A stretch of 64,000 nt of DNA from Carallia brachiata (lineage: Eukaryota; Streptophyta; Magnoliopsida; Malpighiales; Rhizophoraceae), in contig JADCRB010000002.1 in assembly GCA_021464245.1 (NCBI GenBank), forward strand, positions 4,946,885 to 5,010,884, written 5' to 3'. The translations under genes and the position numbers were made by a program. The notes under the pieces were generated by a model. The model did no database searches. It was not told the DNA's origin and worked only from the letters and a program-made list of their open reading frames with translations. The first letter of the stretch is position 1; each line of letters opens with the position of its first letter. Below are positions 1 to 11,476 of this stretch, one piece after another.

Positions 1-2260
1 AATATGAATCGCAGAGTAATGTCATCTTGATTAAATATATAAGAGCCAACAAATATTGGGTACATAGTTATTTGTAGTAGTGCCTCGATCTCGCATAAAG
101 ATGCAAATATAGTCAATATGATATTGGGTCATTCGCACTAAAAGGTTGACATGGATCTCAAAAAGAAAAAATCAAATAAAAAAATAATTACAAGGGCCCA
201 AAAAAAAAAACAAAAAGTGAAAGCTTTGTCCAAGAATAAAACAACATGACTTTAAAAAGAGATAACACATGAAGGTGCATGGTGACTTAATGATCAATCG
301 GTAAGCAAGTGAGCGTCTCTGTATATGAGTCTGAGAAATATTAAGTTTTGATATTATGTTAAAATATAGAAAAAAATTATGTGAGAAGATAGGTAAGAAA
401 AAAAAGAAAAGAGATGATACATAAAGATACATAGTACAATTGTAAAGATTTACGTTCAATTCGTGGACCAAAGATCAAAAAAGGTTAAATATTTTTATTG
501 AATTGTGCATCCAAGTACATTAACTCTCTCTCTCTCTCTCTCTCTCTCTTTCTATATATATATATATATATATATGAAATTATTTTATATTTAAGACAAT
601 TATATTAAAATAATATTATGATTTTAGATTGATATTAATTAATTACTACAATCTCAACTTGATTGCATATAAATATATATATTTAAATAATTGATTGATG
701 GTTAGAATTTTGGCTAGATCACATTTAAATTAATTGTATAATTCTTTAACAACTATTATTATTTTATTTAGTAAAAATTTTGTTTGACTATAAATTATAT
801 AATAGAAATATATCTCTTTATTTTCATAAATTGCATACACATTTTTTAAAATTATATGAGATCTGCAAGATAAAATCTCCCTAGGGACTTATTATTATTA
901 GGGAAACGTTAGTCGTTAGACAAACTAGAAGTGTGGGACGAGGCGTCATGCAAGAAAGAGAGAGAGAAACGGATAAGAGGGAAAAGGAAGAATCTGAGTT
1001 TTGAACGAGCACTGGAAAATGGGTTATCCTTGTTTTAATTTACATGACAATTTTTATTTTAATTTTTTTTAAGTGGGTATAATTTATTTATAATTTTATA
1101 TTATATAATAAATGAGATTCACTTAAATAAAAATATTAAAAATAATATTTAAATAATTAGATTATAAATTAATTTTACTAAAAAAAAATAAAATTAATAT
1201 GCACCTTATTTATTTTTTTTTGTAAAAAAAGAGTATGAAAAATCATAATTTGTTTTTACTCTTCAATCTAGGCATACGGAATCCTTGTACATTTTTTTCA
1301 AACATATAATATGAAAATAAATTAAAATTAATTTACAATAAATTTATAAAATATAAATATATTAAAGTTCAGATTTAGGTCTATGCCTTTGCAACAGTGT
1401 TCCATTTTTAACTAAGGTGTCATGGTGCCTTTTGTAAGCGGAATGCTAACCTAGGGTAAGTTATGGACTCGACAATTGATGTTGTTTTTAATGATAAAGT
1501 TTCATTCAGTTTTATTAGTGTAAAGTAGTTCAATGAACATTAAAAAATAAGGTTATTTTTATTTTGATTTATATATGTAATAATTAATATATATATATAT
1601 ATATATTTAAAAAAAATATAAAAAATTATAGTTTTTTTTTACTCGTCAATCTACGCGTACGGAATCCTTGTATTATTAGAAAAGATGATGTGTCAGAATC
1701 ATACACGGAATTGAATTCTTGTTCCCGTTATGTTTTTTTCATTTTGTTTTTTCTTGATGCCGTTATGTTCACTTTACGCGTAAACACTTAGCAATTAAAC
1801 AGTCCCAATCCAAGTGGTCACCCATGACCGCCACAGAAAAAGGATAAGGAAAAAAGAAAAGTAAATGTGTATAAGTGAGAATTTAACAGTTAAATATAAA
1901 TTTAGATTGTTAAATCATAAAAATATATTAAATTTTAAAAAATAAAATAAATAAATTATTAAATATATTAAATTAATTACGTATTTTTTTTCGTATGTAT
2001 TAATTATAGTTTATAGAGACCCTCGCAAGGACAAGATTTCCTCAACTACCGTACCACCAGCCGCACCTACTGCTTCCCACCCTGTTTTTGAGGTGACATA
2101 ACCTCATAGGCTTTTGAACTTAGTTTTCCACAATTTGAACCTTTAAAATGTCGCCACGCAGCCATCTCACGGTGAACTCAAATGCACCTTATCTTTTCCA
2201 TATTAATTAAAAAACAAAAATAATTTTTTTGATCTTAGCATTTATATACTAATAATTAAT
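1..2260. other. AT-rich intergenic region with microsatellites
   Basis: No gene is supported here. The stretch is strongly AT-rich with a (CT)n run at about 524-549 followed by a (TA)n run at about 553-575, and another (TA)n run near 1590-1605. A short direct repeat (about 45 bp, imperfect, sharing 'ACGGAATCCTTGTA') occurs near 1243-1292 and 1623-1672. ACGCGT hexamers occur at 1653-1658 and 1776-1781, upstream of two more in the proximal promoter of the next gene. The one short open frame on the minus strand (172-471) is a low-complexity Phe/Leu-rich reading of A-rich DNA and is not credible. Confidence 0.6.
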
Positions 2261-2264
2261 AATA

Positions 2265-2305
2265 ACGCGTATGAAACGCGTTTGAGCACCAACCATCTAT
2301 AAATA
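2265..2305 (+). promoter_or_regulatory. Core promoter of the calmodulin-like gene: two CGCG boxes and a TATA box
   Basis: Two perfect ACGCGT hexamers lie at 2265-2270 and 2276-2281, spaced 11 bp start to start, about one helical turn. The second continues as CGCGTT (2277-2282). A TATA box (TATAAATA) follows at 2298-2305, 46 bp before the ATG. It is established that CAMTA (calmodulin-binding transcription activator) factors bind vCGCGb, and that CGCGTT is the rapid stress response element. The inference is that this calcium-sensor gene is under Ca2+/calmodulin-dependent, stress-responsive control. Confidence 0.7.
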
Positions 2306-2350
2306 GAAAAGATGCGATAGAATCCTCGGAATAAACAGAGAGTTTTAGCA

Positions 2351-2836
2351 ATGGCAAACTCGAACGAGCCGACCACTTATCTTGGCTCCATGAAAGACCT
2401 ACGAGTAATATTCGACAAGTTCGACAAGAACGGCGACGGCAAGATCTCTTGCACCGAGCTCATAGACAACCTCGGAGAGCTCGGAACCAAGATTTCCCCC
2501 GAGGATGCGCAGTGCATGATGCAAGAGTTCGACAAGGACGGCGACAGCCACATTGACTTCGACGAATTCGTCGCTTTCATTCAGTGCGGCGGCGTCGACG
2601 GCCACGGCGACACCGCGCCTTGCGGGGAGAAGGATCTGAAGGACGCTTTCGACCTCTACGACATGGACAAGAACGGGTTGATATCGGCCGCGGAGTTGCA
2701 CAAGGTTATGAAGATGCTCGGGATGATGAGCTCGCTTACCGACTGCGCTAAGATGATCCGGCAGGTGGACGAGGACGGCGACGGCTGCGTCAATTTTAAG
2801 GAGTTTAAGAAGATGATGACTAACGGGTTAGTGTAA
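2351..2836 (+). CDS. Calmodulin-like protein (CML), four EF-hands, intronless
   Basis: This 161-residue protein is a calcium sensor expected to bind Ca2+ and then regulate target proteins, probably in cytosol and nucleus. Four canonical 12-residue EF-hand loops are visible at residues 25-36, 61-72, 104-115 and 140-151. Each has Asp at position 1 and Glu at position 12, so all four should bind calcium. Loop 2 has Ser instead of Gly at position 6. The N-terminus (M-A-N) lacks a glycine for myristoylation, and there is no signal peptide or membrane segment. Length, single-exon structure and the spacing of two EF-hand pairs fit the plant CML23/CML24 (TCH2)-like group of about 160 residues; I do not assign a specific member. 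The start is the first ATG after the TATA box and has a good plant context (AGCAATGGC). The coding sequence is much richer in GC than its flanks, as is usual for plant CML genes. Confidence 0.95.
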   Translation: MANSNEPTTYLGSMKDLRVIFDKFDKNGDGKISCTELIDNLGELGTKISPEDAQCMMQEFDKDGDSHIDFDEFVAFIQCGGVDGHGDTAPCGEKDLKDAFDLYDMDKNGLISAAELHKVMKMLGMMSSLTDCAKMIRQVDEDGDGCVNFKEFKKMMTNGLV

Positions 2837-3140
2837 GTAATTAATTAATATTAATAAAGATTATTAGCAGTAGGACGTAAATTAGCGAGTAATTAGTACC
2901 AGTCACATGCTCTTCTCACTCTAATGTGCAATTAAGTGCACATGGCTTGTGAGAAGAGAGTGTTGCTTGCCTTCTATATTGATGGAAGACAATGGCTAAT
3001 TGGGATTTAACTCTAGTTGTGTTTATGTTTTAGTTTTAACCTAAGACTCCCTGTTCATAAGTGATGTTTTCCCTCTATGGATCCAAATCACTTGGTTTGT
3101 GCTTTGCTCTAAATAGCCAATAAAAGTCTCGTGCTAACTT
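2837..3140 (+). promoter_or_regulatory. 3' UTR of the CML gene with a stem-loop and AATAAA signal
   Basis: An AATAAA polyadenylation signal lies at about 3119-3124. Within the presumed 3' UTR a strong inverted repeat can fold: an outer 10-bp stem (CTCTTCTCAC at 2910-2919 with GTGAGAAGAG at 2949-2958) and an inner 7-bp stem (ATGTGCA 2924-2930 with TGCACAT 2937-2943) closing a six-base loop. Any role in transcript stability is inference. Confidence 0.55.
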
Positions 3141-5180
3141 AACTAATTGCGATACTCTATTGAAATTATTTTATTAAAATCTTTTAATGACTCTATTCTT
3201 CTTTCATGATTATTTCGTCTCCTGTTACTAAAAAGGGAATAGCACTTAGAATTATTAGTCAAACAAGGAGAAGTAGATATCTTTTATATAAGACTTAGAT
3301 GCTGATCATTACGGATACAAGATGCTAGACGAAACCTTGATGAGTACTTTAATTACAAATAATTACAAATAATTTCCGGGTATTTACTGTTGATAAATAG
3401 TCTGTCATCTTTTATTCCTTCGTGTTCTGATGGCTTAACTTTTATTTTTCGTTCTGTTTTTCTGACATGGTCTACTAAAGAGTCACTCAAAAAAAAAAAA
3501 AAAAAAAGACGTGGTCTACTAAAGAGACAAAAGTAACGGATTTTGTTATTTGGAACTTATTAGTTGCTAACAAGTTTAGGATTGCTAACATGGTAATTGC
3601 CCAGGCTGTTTAATTAGTTTTGCAACCAGTCTGCACTGGCCACTTTATTAATTACCTTGGGAGGAAGTACTTGATTATCCAAACCACAAGTTTAAGAGGA
3701 AGTGTTTTGTGGTCAATTTCTTAGTTTGAGGAGAATAATCAGGTATTGCTGCGCAATTGTGCACAACGTTCTTTATTAAAATTCACTTGCAACATTTGCT
3801 TCCCGTCTCTCTGAGTTGCTTTGCATCTCCCCTGAGTAGGGAAACATAATATTTTTTTTTGACAGACATGTAAGACACTACTTCTATTTTCTTTTTTTTT
3901 CAACCATAAGAAAAATTACTTGCATTTTTTGATCAAGTTAGGAGAACTTAATTATTGCTCATTTCCTAATTTCATATGAATGGTCAAAAGATTAATCTCC
4001 TTGATTAGATCAAGAAAACTGGGGAGACGAGCAGCTGCTCGGTCCCAACAGGTGAACTTCGTTACCATAAACGGAGCTTTGAAATCAATGGGGTTAGAAT
4101 GCCAACTATGCGTCAACTCTCTATAAATTACAGTCAAAAAATGGCAGTAATATACATGACCAATTTGATACTCTATAGAAAAGATGCTAATATAGTAATG
4201 GGAAAAACGTGAGAGACACGAAGAATAAATAAAGTAAAAAATACAGTTATTTATCTCTGTTCCCTATTTCATATGAACAATACTCCTACATAAGAGGTCA
4301 TATCTCTCACCCTTTATACTTTCTACGTCTCCCCATTAAGGCCCGTCAATAACATGTGATCTCCAACTTAAGCTCACGGACGACGCACTTCTTTTTTCTC
4401 ACAAAACCAACGGGTTACATTTTTTCCTGGCCACTAAAAAGTCTACCAAGATTTTCCCTCGGTCAAAAGAAACCACTAGTGTTAGATTTTCCCTCGGCAC
4501 TAACAAGTGTAGCAAGATCAAAGAAGTGGCTACATGCCCAAGTCTAGACTCCGGAAAAGTTGTGGTCTTAGTTTATCTATTGTGTTATTTAATCAGGAAC
4601 AGCTTGTGGGAGACTTTTGTGTTGGCCTTACATCAGGTTAGTAAATGTGGGCATATGACGAATTGCTGAGCTCAACGCGGAATTCGGTTGAGGCAGTTAA
4701 GTTTAATTAATTGTATGAGCTTGAATTTTTCTTTTTAATTTGGGATAATAGAGCTTGAATTTACTTTCCTTGCACATCCGAAAAACTTCGGTTTTCTTTT
4801 TCTTTTCTGATTTTGGTAGTTTTTTTTATGAAAAGAAATTAGTAGCAAAGTAGTGAAAGCAATGCAGTAGATGCACAAGAAAAAAAATAAAAAAAATATA
4901 TATATATATATAAGTCATTACATAGATTGTACTTATACACGTCTTCTATTGTAAAACTATTTGTCTATTCTGGTTTGATAGGTGAATGCTAACTGCAATT
5001 CAATGATACAGTTGGGCTCGCAAGAGATATGTCTAGGGCCACACAATGGCCTTCATTTGTATTGTTATTGCATTTCTTTTTTTTTTTCTTTGTTATTTTT
5101 CTCTATTATAGGCTTATTAGAGTTGGGTTAATCAAAAGAGTATTATGGTTGTTCTTTTAAGCCTAAGATTTGTTTACAAA
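3141..5180. other. Intergenic region, no gene seen
   Basis: AT-rich sequence with homopolymer runs (poly-A near 3490-3507) and a short exact repeat of 'GTGGTCTACTAAAGAG'-like sequence on both sides of that run (about 3468 and 3511). Two short open frames (3952-4137 minus, 4356-4547 plus) have no recognisable domain, codon signature or promoter. I see nothing else. Confidence 0.5.
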
Positions 5181-6222
5181 GGGTGCGTTTGTTTTATGGA
5201 ATAAGATAGGATATGATAAACTAGTGGTTAACTATCTCACCTTAACTTATGTTTAGTTGGATAATAAAATAAGTATAAGATAAACTAGTGCGAGTTTACT
5301 ATCTCATGAATATGAGATAGTACTATCCCTCTAACTCTTATGAGATAGTTTATCACATATCGTGGACTAATGTTAATAAATTATATATTTATTAAAATAT
5401 CATCTTAATTAAAATAAATTTTAAATATTTTTTTAAAAATTAACATAAAATTTAAAAAATTTATTTCTCTCTCAGCTTCTCTCTCTTCCCTTCTCTCTCT
5501 CACTCCTCTTCTCTCTCTTTCCTTTCTCTCTCCTCCCTCTTTCCTTTCTCTCCCCCTCCTCTCACTCCTCGTCTCTCTCTCTCTTTCCTTTCTTGCTCCT
5601 CTCTCTTCTCTCTCTCTCTCACTCTTCGTCTCGCTTTCTTTCGTTGCTCTTCTCCTCCCTCTTCTCTCTCTCTCACTCTTCATCTCTCTCTCTTCCCTTC
5701 CTCTCCCTCCCTCCTCTTTCCTCCCTTCCTTCTCTCTCCTCACTCTCCTCTCTCTCTCATGCTCATTCTTTCATTTTTTTCATATAAATTGAAATTTATC
5801 TCTTAAGAGTTATTTAATTTTTCCTAAAAAAATTAAAAAAATATATTCATCTCTTTTTTTTTTGATATTTTAAAATTTATTTGTATGAATAAAATTAATG
5901 TTTAATTTAAAAAAATTATAAACAATATAATGTATAGTAACATGTAAAATAAATATTAATTTCATTACTTAATTTTAATTATTTTTAATAAAAATATTAA
6001 AATTAATAGTAAATGTAAATCAATTATCTCTAAAGGTAAAAAATTAATTTTGATATACTATATTATTCTATCTCATATCATCTAAACATTAAATAGAATA
6101 ACTATTCTATACTATTTGTTAACATCCAAATATAATATAACTTAGTAATCTAGTATATTCGATACTATATTAGCATATACTATTACATACCGCACTATCC
6201 AATTTGTATACCAAATGCACCC
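5181..6222. mobile_element. MITE-like DNA element, copy 1, with a pyrimidine tract
   Basis: The element starts GGGTGCGTTTG and ends CCAAATGCACCC, giving imperfect terminal inverted repeats of the type seen in plant MITEs. It shares its ends and internal phrases (for example 'GTTTACTAT...ATGGGATAG/ATGAGATAG') with a second copy at 6705-7606. The centre (about 5462-5760) is an almost pure polypyrimidine tract of CT repeats. Apparent open frames inside that tract (5405-5743 minus, 5593-5787 plus) are low-complexity Arg/Glu or Ser/Leu readings and are not genes. I could not settle a target-site duplication, so the superfamily is open (PIF/Harbinger or Mutator derivative). Confidence 0.6.
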
Positions 6223-6704
6223 AAAGAGAATACTATAAGACCTCGAATTTGTTGTTTGGAGCATACAATTGTAATAAAAGGGAAAAAAGAAAAAAAAAAT
6301 CATTGAAAGAGACCTTTTTTCTTTTTAAGCATGTGAGTTGACGTAAATGCTTTAATTTTCTTTGTGCAGTTGTAAATGCTAAGAGATCGAGGGATGGTTG
6401 TGAGATTAGTTTTATTACACATGTTACACTTGGATTATGTTATTATTTTACCTATAATTCTCAAAATCAATTACAACAATATTTTTTTTCTTATTTAATT
6501 TTATTGAGTACTATCATTTTCATAGTTAGTTTTGTTTTCCATAAAATATAAGCTATTCTATTTTAAAGGAATATTGGAGTACGCACTAAAAAATTGACTT
6601 GTAGGAAACTATGGTAATGCCCATAGATAAAATTCTCTCTCTATTTCAAATTGTAGGTTGGTCCTCATTTTCATTAATCACGAAGGTCACAATCTATTCA
6701 TTTT

Positions 6705-7606
6705 GAGTGCATTTATTTTATGAGTTAAGATATAATAATATAAGATAGAAGTCAACTACAACTATCTCACTTTAACATATATTTATTTGTTCAATAGGTT
6801 AGGTATATGATATGTTGATGTGGGTTTACTATTTTATACATATGGGATAGTATTATCTTGCTTACTCTTATAAACTAGTCTATCATATCTCATGAGTTAG
6901 TGTTGATAAATTGTTTATTTACTAAAATATTTTTTTATAAAAATTAATATAAAATTAAAAAAAATCATTTCTCTCCTCTTTTCTCTCCTTCTCTCTCATC
7001 CCTCCTCTCTCTCTCTCTGTCTCTCTCACTCCTTCTCTTTCTCTTCCATTTCTCTTTCCTTCATCCTCCCTCTCTCCTCCTTCCTCTCTTCTTCCCTCCT
7101 AATATGGCCAGTGACTTTGCAGGCTTCTAGATCATAACATCACTCTCTCTTTCTCTCTTTCTTTCCCTCCCTCTTTCTATCTCGTTTGGTTTTCATTCTA
7201 TGATTTTCAATGGGCCTTTTTATATAAATTTCAAAATTTATATCTTGAAATTTATTTAATTTTTTCTCAAAAAAATTTTTAAAAAAATAAATCCCTTTTT
7301 TGGATATCTTAAAATTTATTTATATAAATAAATTTAATGCTTAATTTTTAAAAATATTTTTTATATAAATTTGAAATTTTAGAAGCAATACAATGTAAAA
7401 TGACATGTAAAATAGAAAAATATTTTTAGTGCTGCTAAATGTAAGTCAACTATTTTTAAGATCAAAAAAGTCATTATGATATACTATACTATATGATACT
7501 ATCCAAATGTAGTATAGCCTTATAGCTAGTAGTTTAACTTATCCTATACCATGTTGTTCTATCCTATCATATATCACATAATCTAATTTGTGTACCAAAC
7601 GCACCC
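6705..7606. mobile_element. MITE-like DNA element, copy 2, with a pyrimidine tract
   Basis: This is a diverged relative of the 5181-6222 element in the same orientation. It starts GAGTGCATTTATTTTATGAG and ends ACCAAACGCACCC. It carries its own CT-rich tract at about 6967-7190, interrupted near 7100-7140 by about 40 bp of mixed sequence. The two elements are separated by about 480 bp, so this may be a tandem pair or two independent insertions. Confidence 0.55.
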
Positions 7607-7625
7607 TCTATTCTCATAAAATCGG

Positions 7626-9200
7626 TGAGTGTTAGTCTCAGTGGCAACTCAAGAGGGGGATGAATTGGGTTTAATCAAATTTTAAACTCTCACACCTCTT
7701 CACACTTAGTTCAAGAGATCAATCTCAACTATAAGATATATTCAATACTCTCCTAACTCAATCAAAACAAATAATCACAACATTAAGCACACTCAAGCAA
7801 GTAAACGCAATATTAAGTGACAATCAATCACAAAGCATGCAAGCAAACAGGTATAAACAGCAAGAAAGTAAAGAGGAAAAAGGGAAAAGAGAGAGCAAGA
7901 CAATTTTTATTATAATGGTTCGGCCCCAATCCGGAGCCTACGTTCACTCTATAAGGTTCCTTTTTCTCTTCCAGTAGTTTATCTTCTTTTGAAGTGTGAA
8001 GATAACTCCTTTACACAAAGTATTTTAACCTTAAATATAAGTTTCTTTGAAGCTAATCCTAAGAACCCAACAGTTCTTCACACAAGTTTGAGAACCAAAC
8101 ACTTCACAACTCAAAGAGCACAAAACTCATAATAACACTTAGAGCACACGGGTCTCAATACTTTGAACACAATAGTATACGTAGATTTAAACTACTTTAG
8201 CTCACACAATCACACTTTTCACTTGAACTCTTGCTCTTATAGATTTTTCTTCACTTTTTTTCTTCTTCTTTTTTTCTCTTAGATTTTTCTATTCAGCTCT
8301 ATCATATTTAATCGTTATAGGCAAACAAAGCTTAGCTAGCTATTGAAGAGGCTCAACTAGCCGTTAGACATATTTTAGCAATTTAAATTTTAAATCTGCA
8401 GCGTGTCACTAACTCTGGTCGACCGATCAGAATTTTCTGTAGCTTCAGCATTTTGCAGATTTTAACTGTTCTTTGCATCTGGTCGACCGACCAAAATTTG
8501 CTGTAACTTTATATTTTAGCAACACTTGTCTATCTTCACATTTTCTTTATCCTCTGGTCGACCACCCAAAATATTCTATAAGTTTGTGCTTCCACAACTT
8601 GACATGTTTTTCATCATCCGGTCAATCGAGCCAAATTCACTGGAACTCCTTGTACTTTGCTGCCTTCAATTTTTACAACCCATCTAGTCGATCAATCCAA
8701 ACTTGCTGTAACTTTTAAGTTTCAAGCATCATCTCCATTTTTGCCTGAGACCTCACATGATCTCCTTTAATACTTTTCTAATTGATAAAGACAAATAAAG
8801 AGTTACAAAATCTTTTGCAAATGGTTAGCACATTTAAATTTTAATTCAAAATATTTTTCCACCAAAAGGACACATTCAAATTTAAACAAGGATAAAGATC
8901 TCTAAGAATATGACATATTTCAATTTAAGATTCCATAAAATACATAATCATACAACTCATATCTAGTTGTTACTCAACTAATTATATATAATCAAATAAG
9001 CTTAATAATCATCATATATCAATGACAACCAACTAATCAAGATCAAACAAAATATTATTCACTCAAATGAAATATTCCAAGCAAGCACCCCACATGTCAT
9101 CAATCAAACACATCCAAATAAGCACACACTTGGCATCAATCAAACACGAAAGACATATCAAAATACATAGACTCTTTACACATGATCCAATTTCATAAAT
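7626..9200. mobile_element. Non-coding retroelement-derived sequence
   Basis: Phrases such as 'GAGGGGGATGAATTGGGT' near 7656 and 'GGTTCGGCCCCAATCCGGAGCC' split across 7917-7938 are of a kind I associate with repeated, non-coding retroelement segments in plants. No reverse transcriptase or other protein domain is visible. A short tandem repeat (8417-8720) is annotated separately. Assignment is by resemblance only. Confidence 0.4.
8417..8720 (+). repeat. Tandem repeat, five units of 64-76 bp with a GGTCGACC core
   Basis: Units begin at about 8417, 8481, 8556, 8620 and 8696. Each has a core related to GGTCGACCGACC followed by CCAAAATTTGCTGTAACTT-like sequence and then a variable T-rich half. 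The first three retain the GGTCGACC palindrome and the last two have decayed. The frame through it (8473-8718) merely reads the repeat and is not a gene. A diverged relative of the same motif appears near 59530-59790. Confidence 0.65.
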
Positions 9201-10330
9201 CTCAACAATCTCCTCAAAATCCTAAAATATTTCCCAATAGGTCCAATAGTGAGAACAAACCAATAATCCTACTACACATAGGAATCATAAAAATTAAAAA
9301 TACAACTAACTTTTTGTTACGAATCGTGAAAATTGGTGGAAACCGAAAATAATTGAATTGCGTAGAACTTGAAGCAATTATTAAAAATATTTCTAAAGTA
9401 GACAAAGCTCAAAAATGAAAAAAGTAGAAATAAATGAAGATTCTTTTTTGTCAATAACTATCAACATAATCTACAATCACGAAATGATCAATGACATACT
9501 CATACTATCATGAAATAAGTTTGAATTATATCCTATTGAAATATTATTGTTTAAAATGCTCCACAAGTTCATTGAAAGGTCTCCAAGAATGAAGTGATAA
9601 AAAAAATGCCAAAAAAAGAAGAACAAGAAAATTATTCTATTAACCTCAATCCAGTAAGGAATTCATAGCAAGCATCAATAATATTTTTCTATAATAACAT
9701 ACACCCAAAAAGACTTACTTGCCATTAATGTTCCAAGCAAGAGTAGTTGAGTTCATACAATTGCTTTCAACTTGTCAACTCATTGATATTATAAAGAAGG
9801 TAACAACTTGATATAGATAACTTTGTTGGGGCATTGATAAATGAAGGAGAGATGGATTGAAACATGCTTTATTATGTTGTAGCACTTCTTGAAAATGGCA
9901 GGATCCACAATAAGTAAGATGATAATGCTTGGATGAAGAAATTCATACATTTGGGGCTCATTATTTGGGCGAATCAAAGTTCACAGAAGAATTCTTTGTA
10001 TTTTTCAAGCTTTTAAATTTCTAATAATGTAAAGGGATATGTCTTTACCTAATAATTATGACAATTATTTTATGAGTAAGGAGCAATGATAACAAAAATT
10101 GAATAATAACTAATAATATAAAGGTATATGTAATGTCTTAACCTAATAATGTAAGGGATATGTCTCTTTAAAGAAGCTTGAATAACAACTAAACCTCTTA
10201 TTATCTCTGGAAAACCATAAACTAAGTAATGAAGAATTTTAGAAGTTATTTGAGAATTTAAAGTGACTAAACAATTCTAAGGGTCAACTATCGATTTTGA
10301 GTTGTAGTCACAAATGAATTATATACCGGC
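9201..10330. other. Intergenic, no gene seen
   Basis: AT-rich sequence without recognisable coding potential. The short frames at 9214-9405 and 9789-9977 (minus) show no domain. A phrase 'CTAATAATGTAA(A)GGGATATGTCT' recurs near 10020 and 10140, a small local duplication. Confidence 0.4.
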
Positions 10331-11095
10331 GTGTGTTTGTTTGAGGTAAAAATCACTTCCGAGCAATCATTTGTTCCATTTTACAGTGTTTGGGGGGGCC
10401 CGAATTTTAATTGGTCAACAGAAAATCCACTTTGGTCAAAGGGAGCTTATGCCTATTTGTCTAGATATCGTCTTATGCTCTAAACGAGTGAACAACATTT
10501 CTAAAACTAATGCACAATTTTAAAAAAAAAATAGAGAAGAACAGGCACAACAGAGAAGAGAATAAGAAATAGAGTGAAAAGGAGAGAGAAAGTTAATAAA
10601 GAGAGTAGAGAGAGTGTGTGTGAAGAGAGACAGAGTTGAGAAAGAGAGAGAGAGAGAGTTAAGAAAGAGAGAGAGTCAGAGAGAGAGTTAATAGAGAGAG
10701 AGCGTGATGAGAGAAAGAGTTAATAGAGAGAGAGAGTGGAGAGAGAGAGAGAGAAAGACTTATAAGAGAGAGGGAGAGAGAGAGTTAACAAAGAGAAAAA
10801 TTGGAGTGAGAGAGAGGGCATTATGTGATAGGGAGAAACTTATAAGAGAGAGAGAGAGAGAGAAAGGGAGACATATGAGAGTAAAAATGACAGCAAGAGA
10901 AAGAAAAAGAGAATGAGAAATATTTGAGAAAAGTTAAATTTTTAATATTTTATTTTACAGAATTTCATCAAATACAAAAAAAATATTTTCAGTACTACAG
11001 CTAAACACTAGAACAGAAAATGATGTTCCAAAATTCTATTATTCTTAACAAATAATATTTTAAAATTCTATTTTCTTCAGCAAACAAACAAACCC
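10331..11095. mobile_element. MITE-like element carrying a purine (GA) tract
   Basis: The left end reads GCGTGTGTTTGTTTGAGG and the right end CAGCAAACAAACAAACCC, which are imperfect inverted ends. The interior from about 10540 to 10920 is nearly pure GA repeat, so the open frame at 10704-10916 is a low-complexity Arg/Glu reading. Target-site duplication not resolved. Confidence 0.45.
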
Positions 11096-11476
11096 TAGGA
11101 AAACAAAAAAAAATCCAAAAAGACTCTCTTGAGAGTATTTGAGCAAAATACCAAAAAAAAAAAAAAAGTCCAAAGAAGTAGGCCACCTGACATGTTAAAG
11201 TCATGAGATTAGTAGTATTATATAAATAGATAGGTTTTTTTTTTTTTTGTTTCCTATAGATTTAACGTGATTGAAAGGCTCTCACATTAGGATTAGTAAA
11301 ACCCTAAGATCGTACAAATTTACGAAAGAATGCATAAACATTTTTTCCCTAATCTTCAGGTCGGAGTGCTTCGGTGTCTTATTGACTAAAATTCAATTGA
11401 AGAATTAAGCCATGACATAATGCCCGCGAATCCTCCTTTACTCTAGCAGATAGCCGTTTTCTTCTTCTCCTTCTTT

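Noticed and set aside
5405..5787. Open frames on both strands rich in Arg/Glu or Ser/Leu
   Set aside because: They are readings of a CT/GA simple tract inside a MITE-like element, with no start context or domain. The same applies to 10704-10916, 27406-27732 and 45106-45531/45234-45483.
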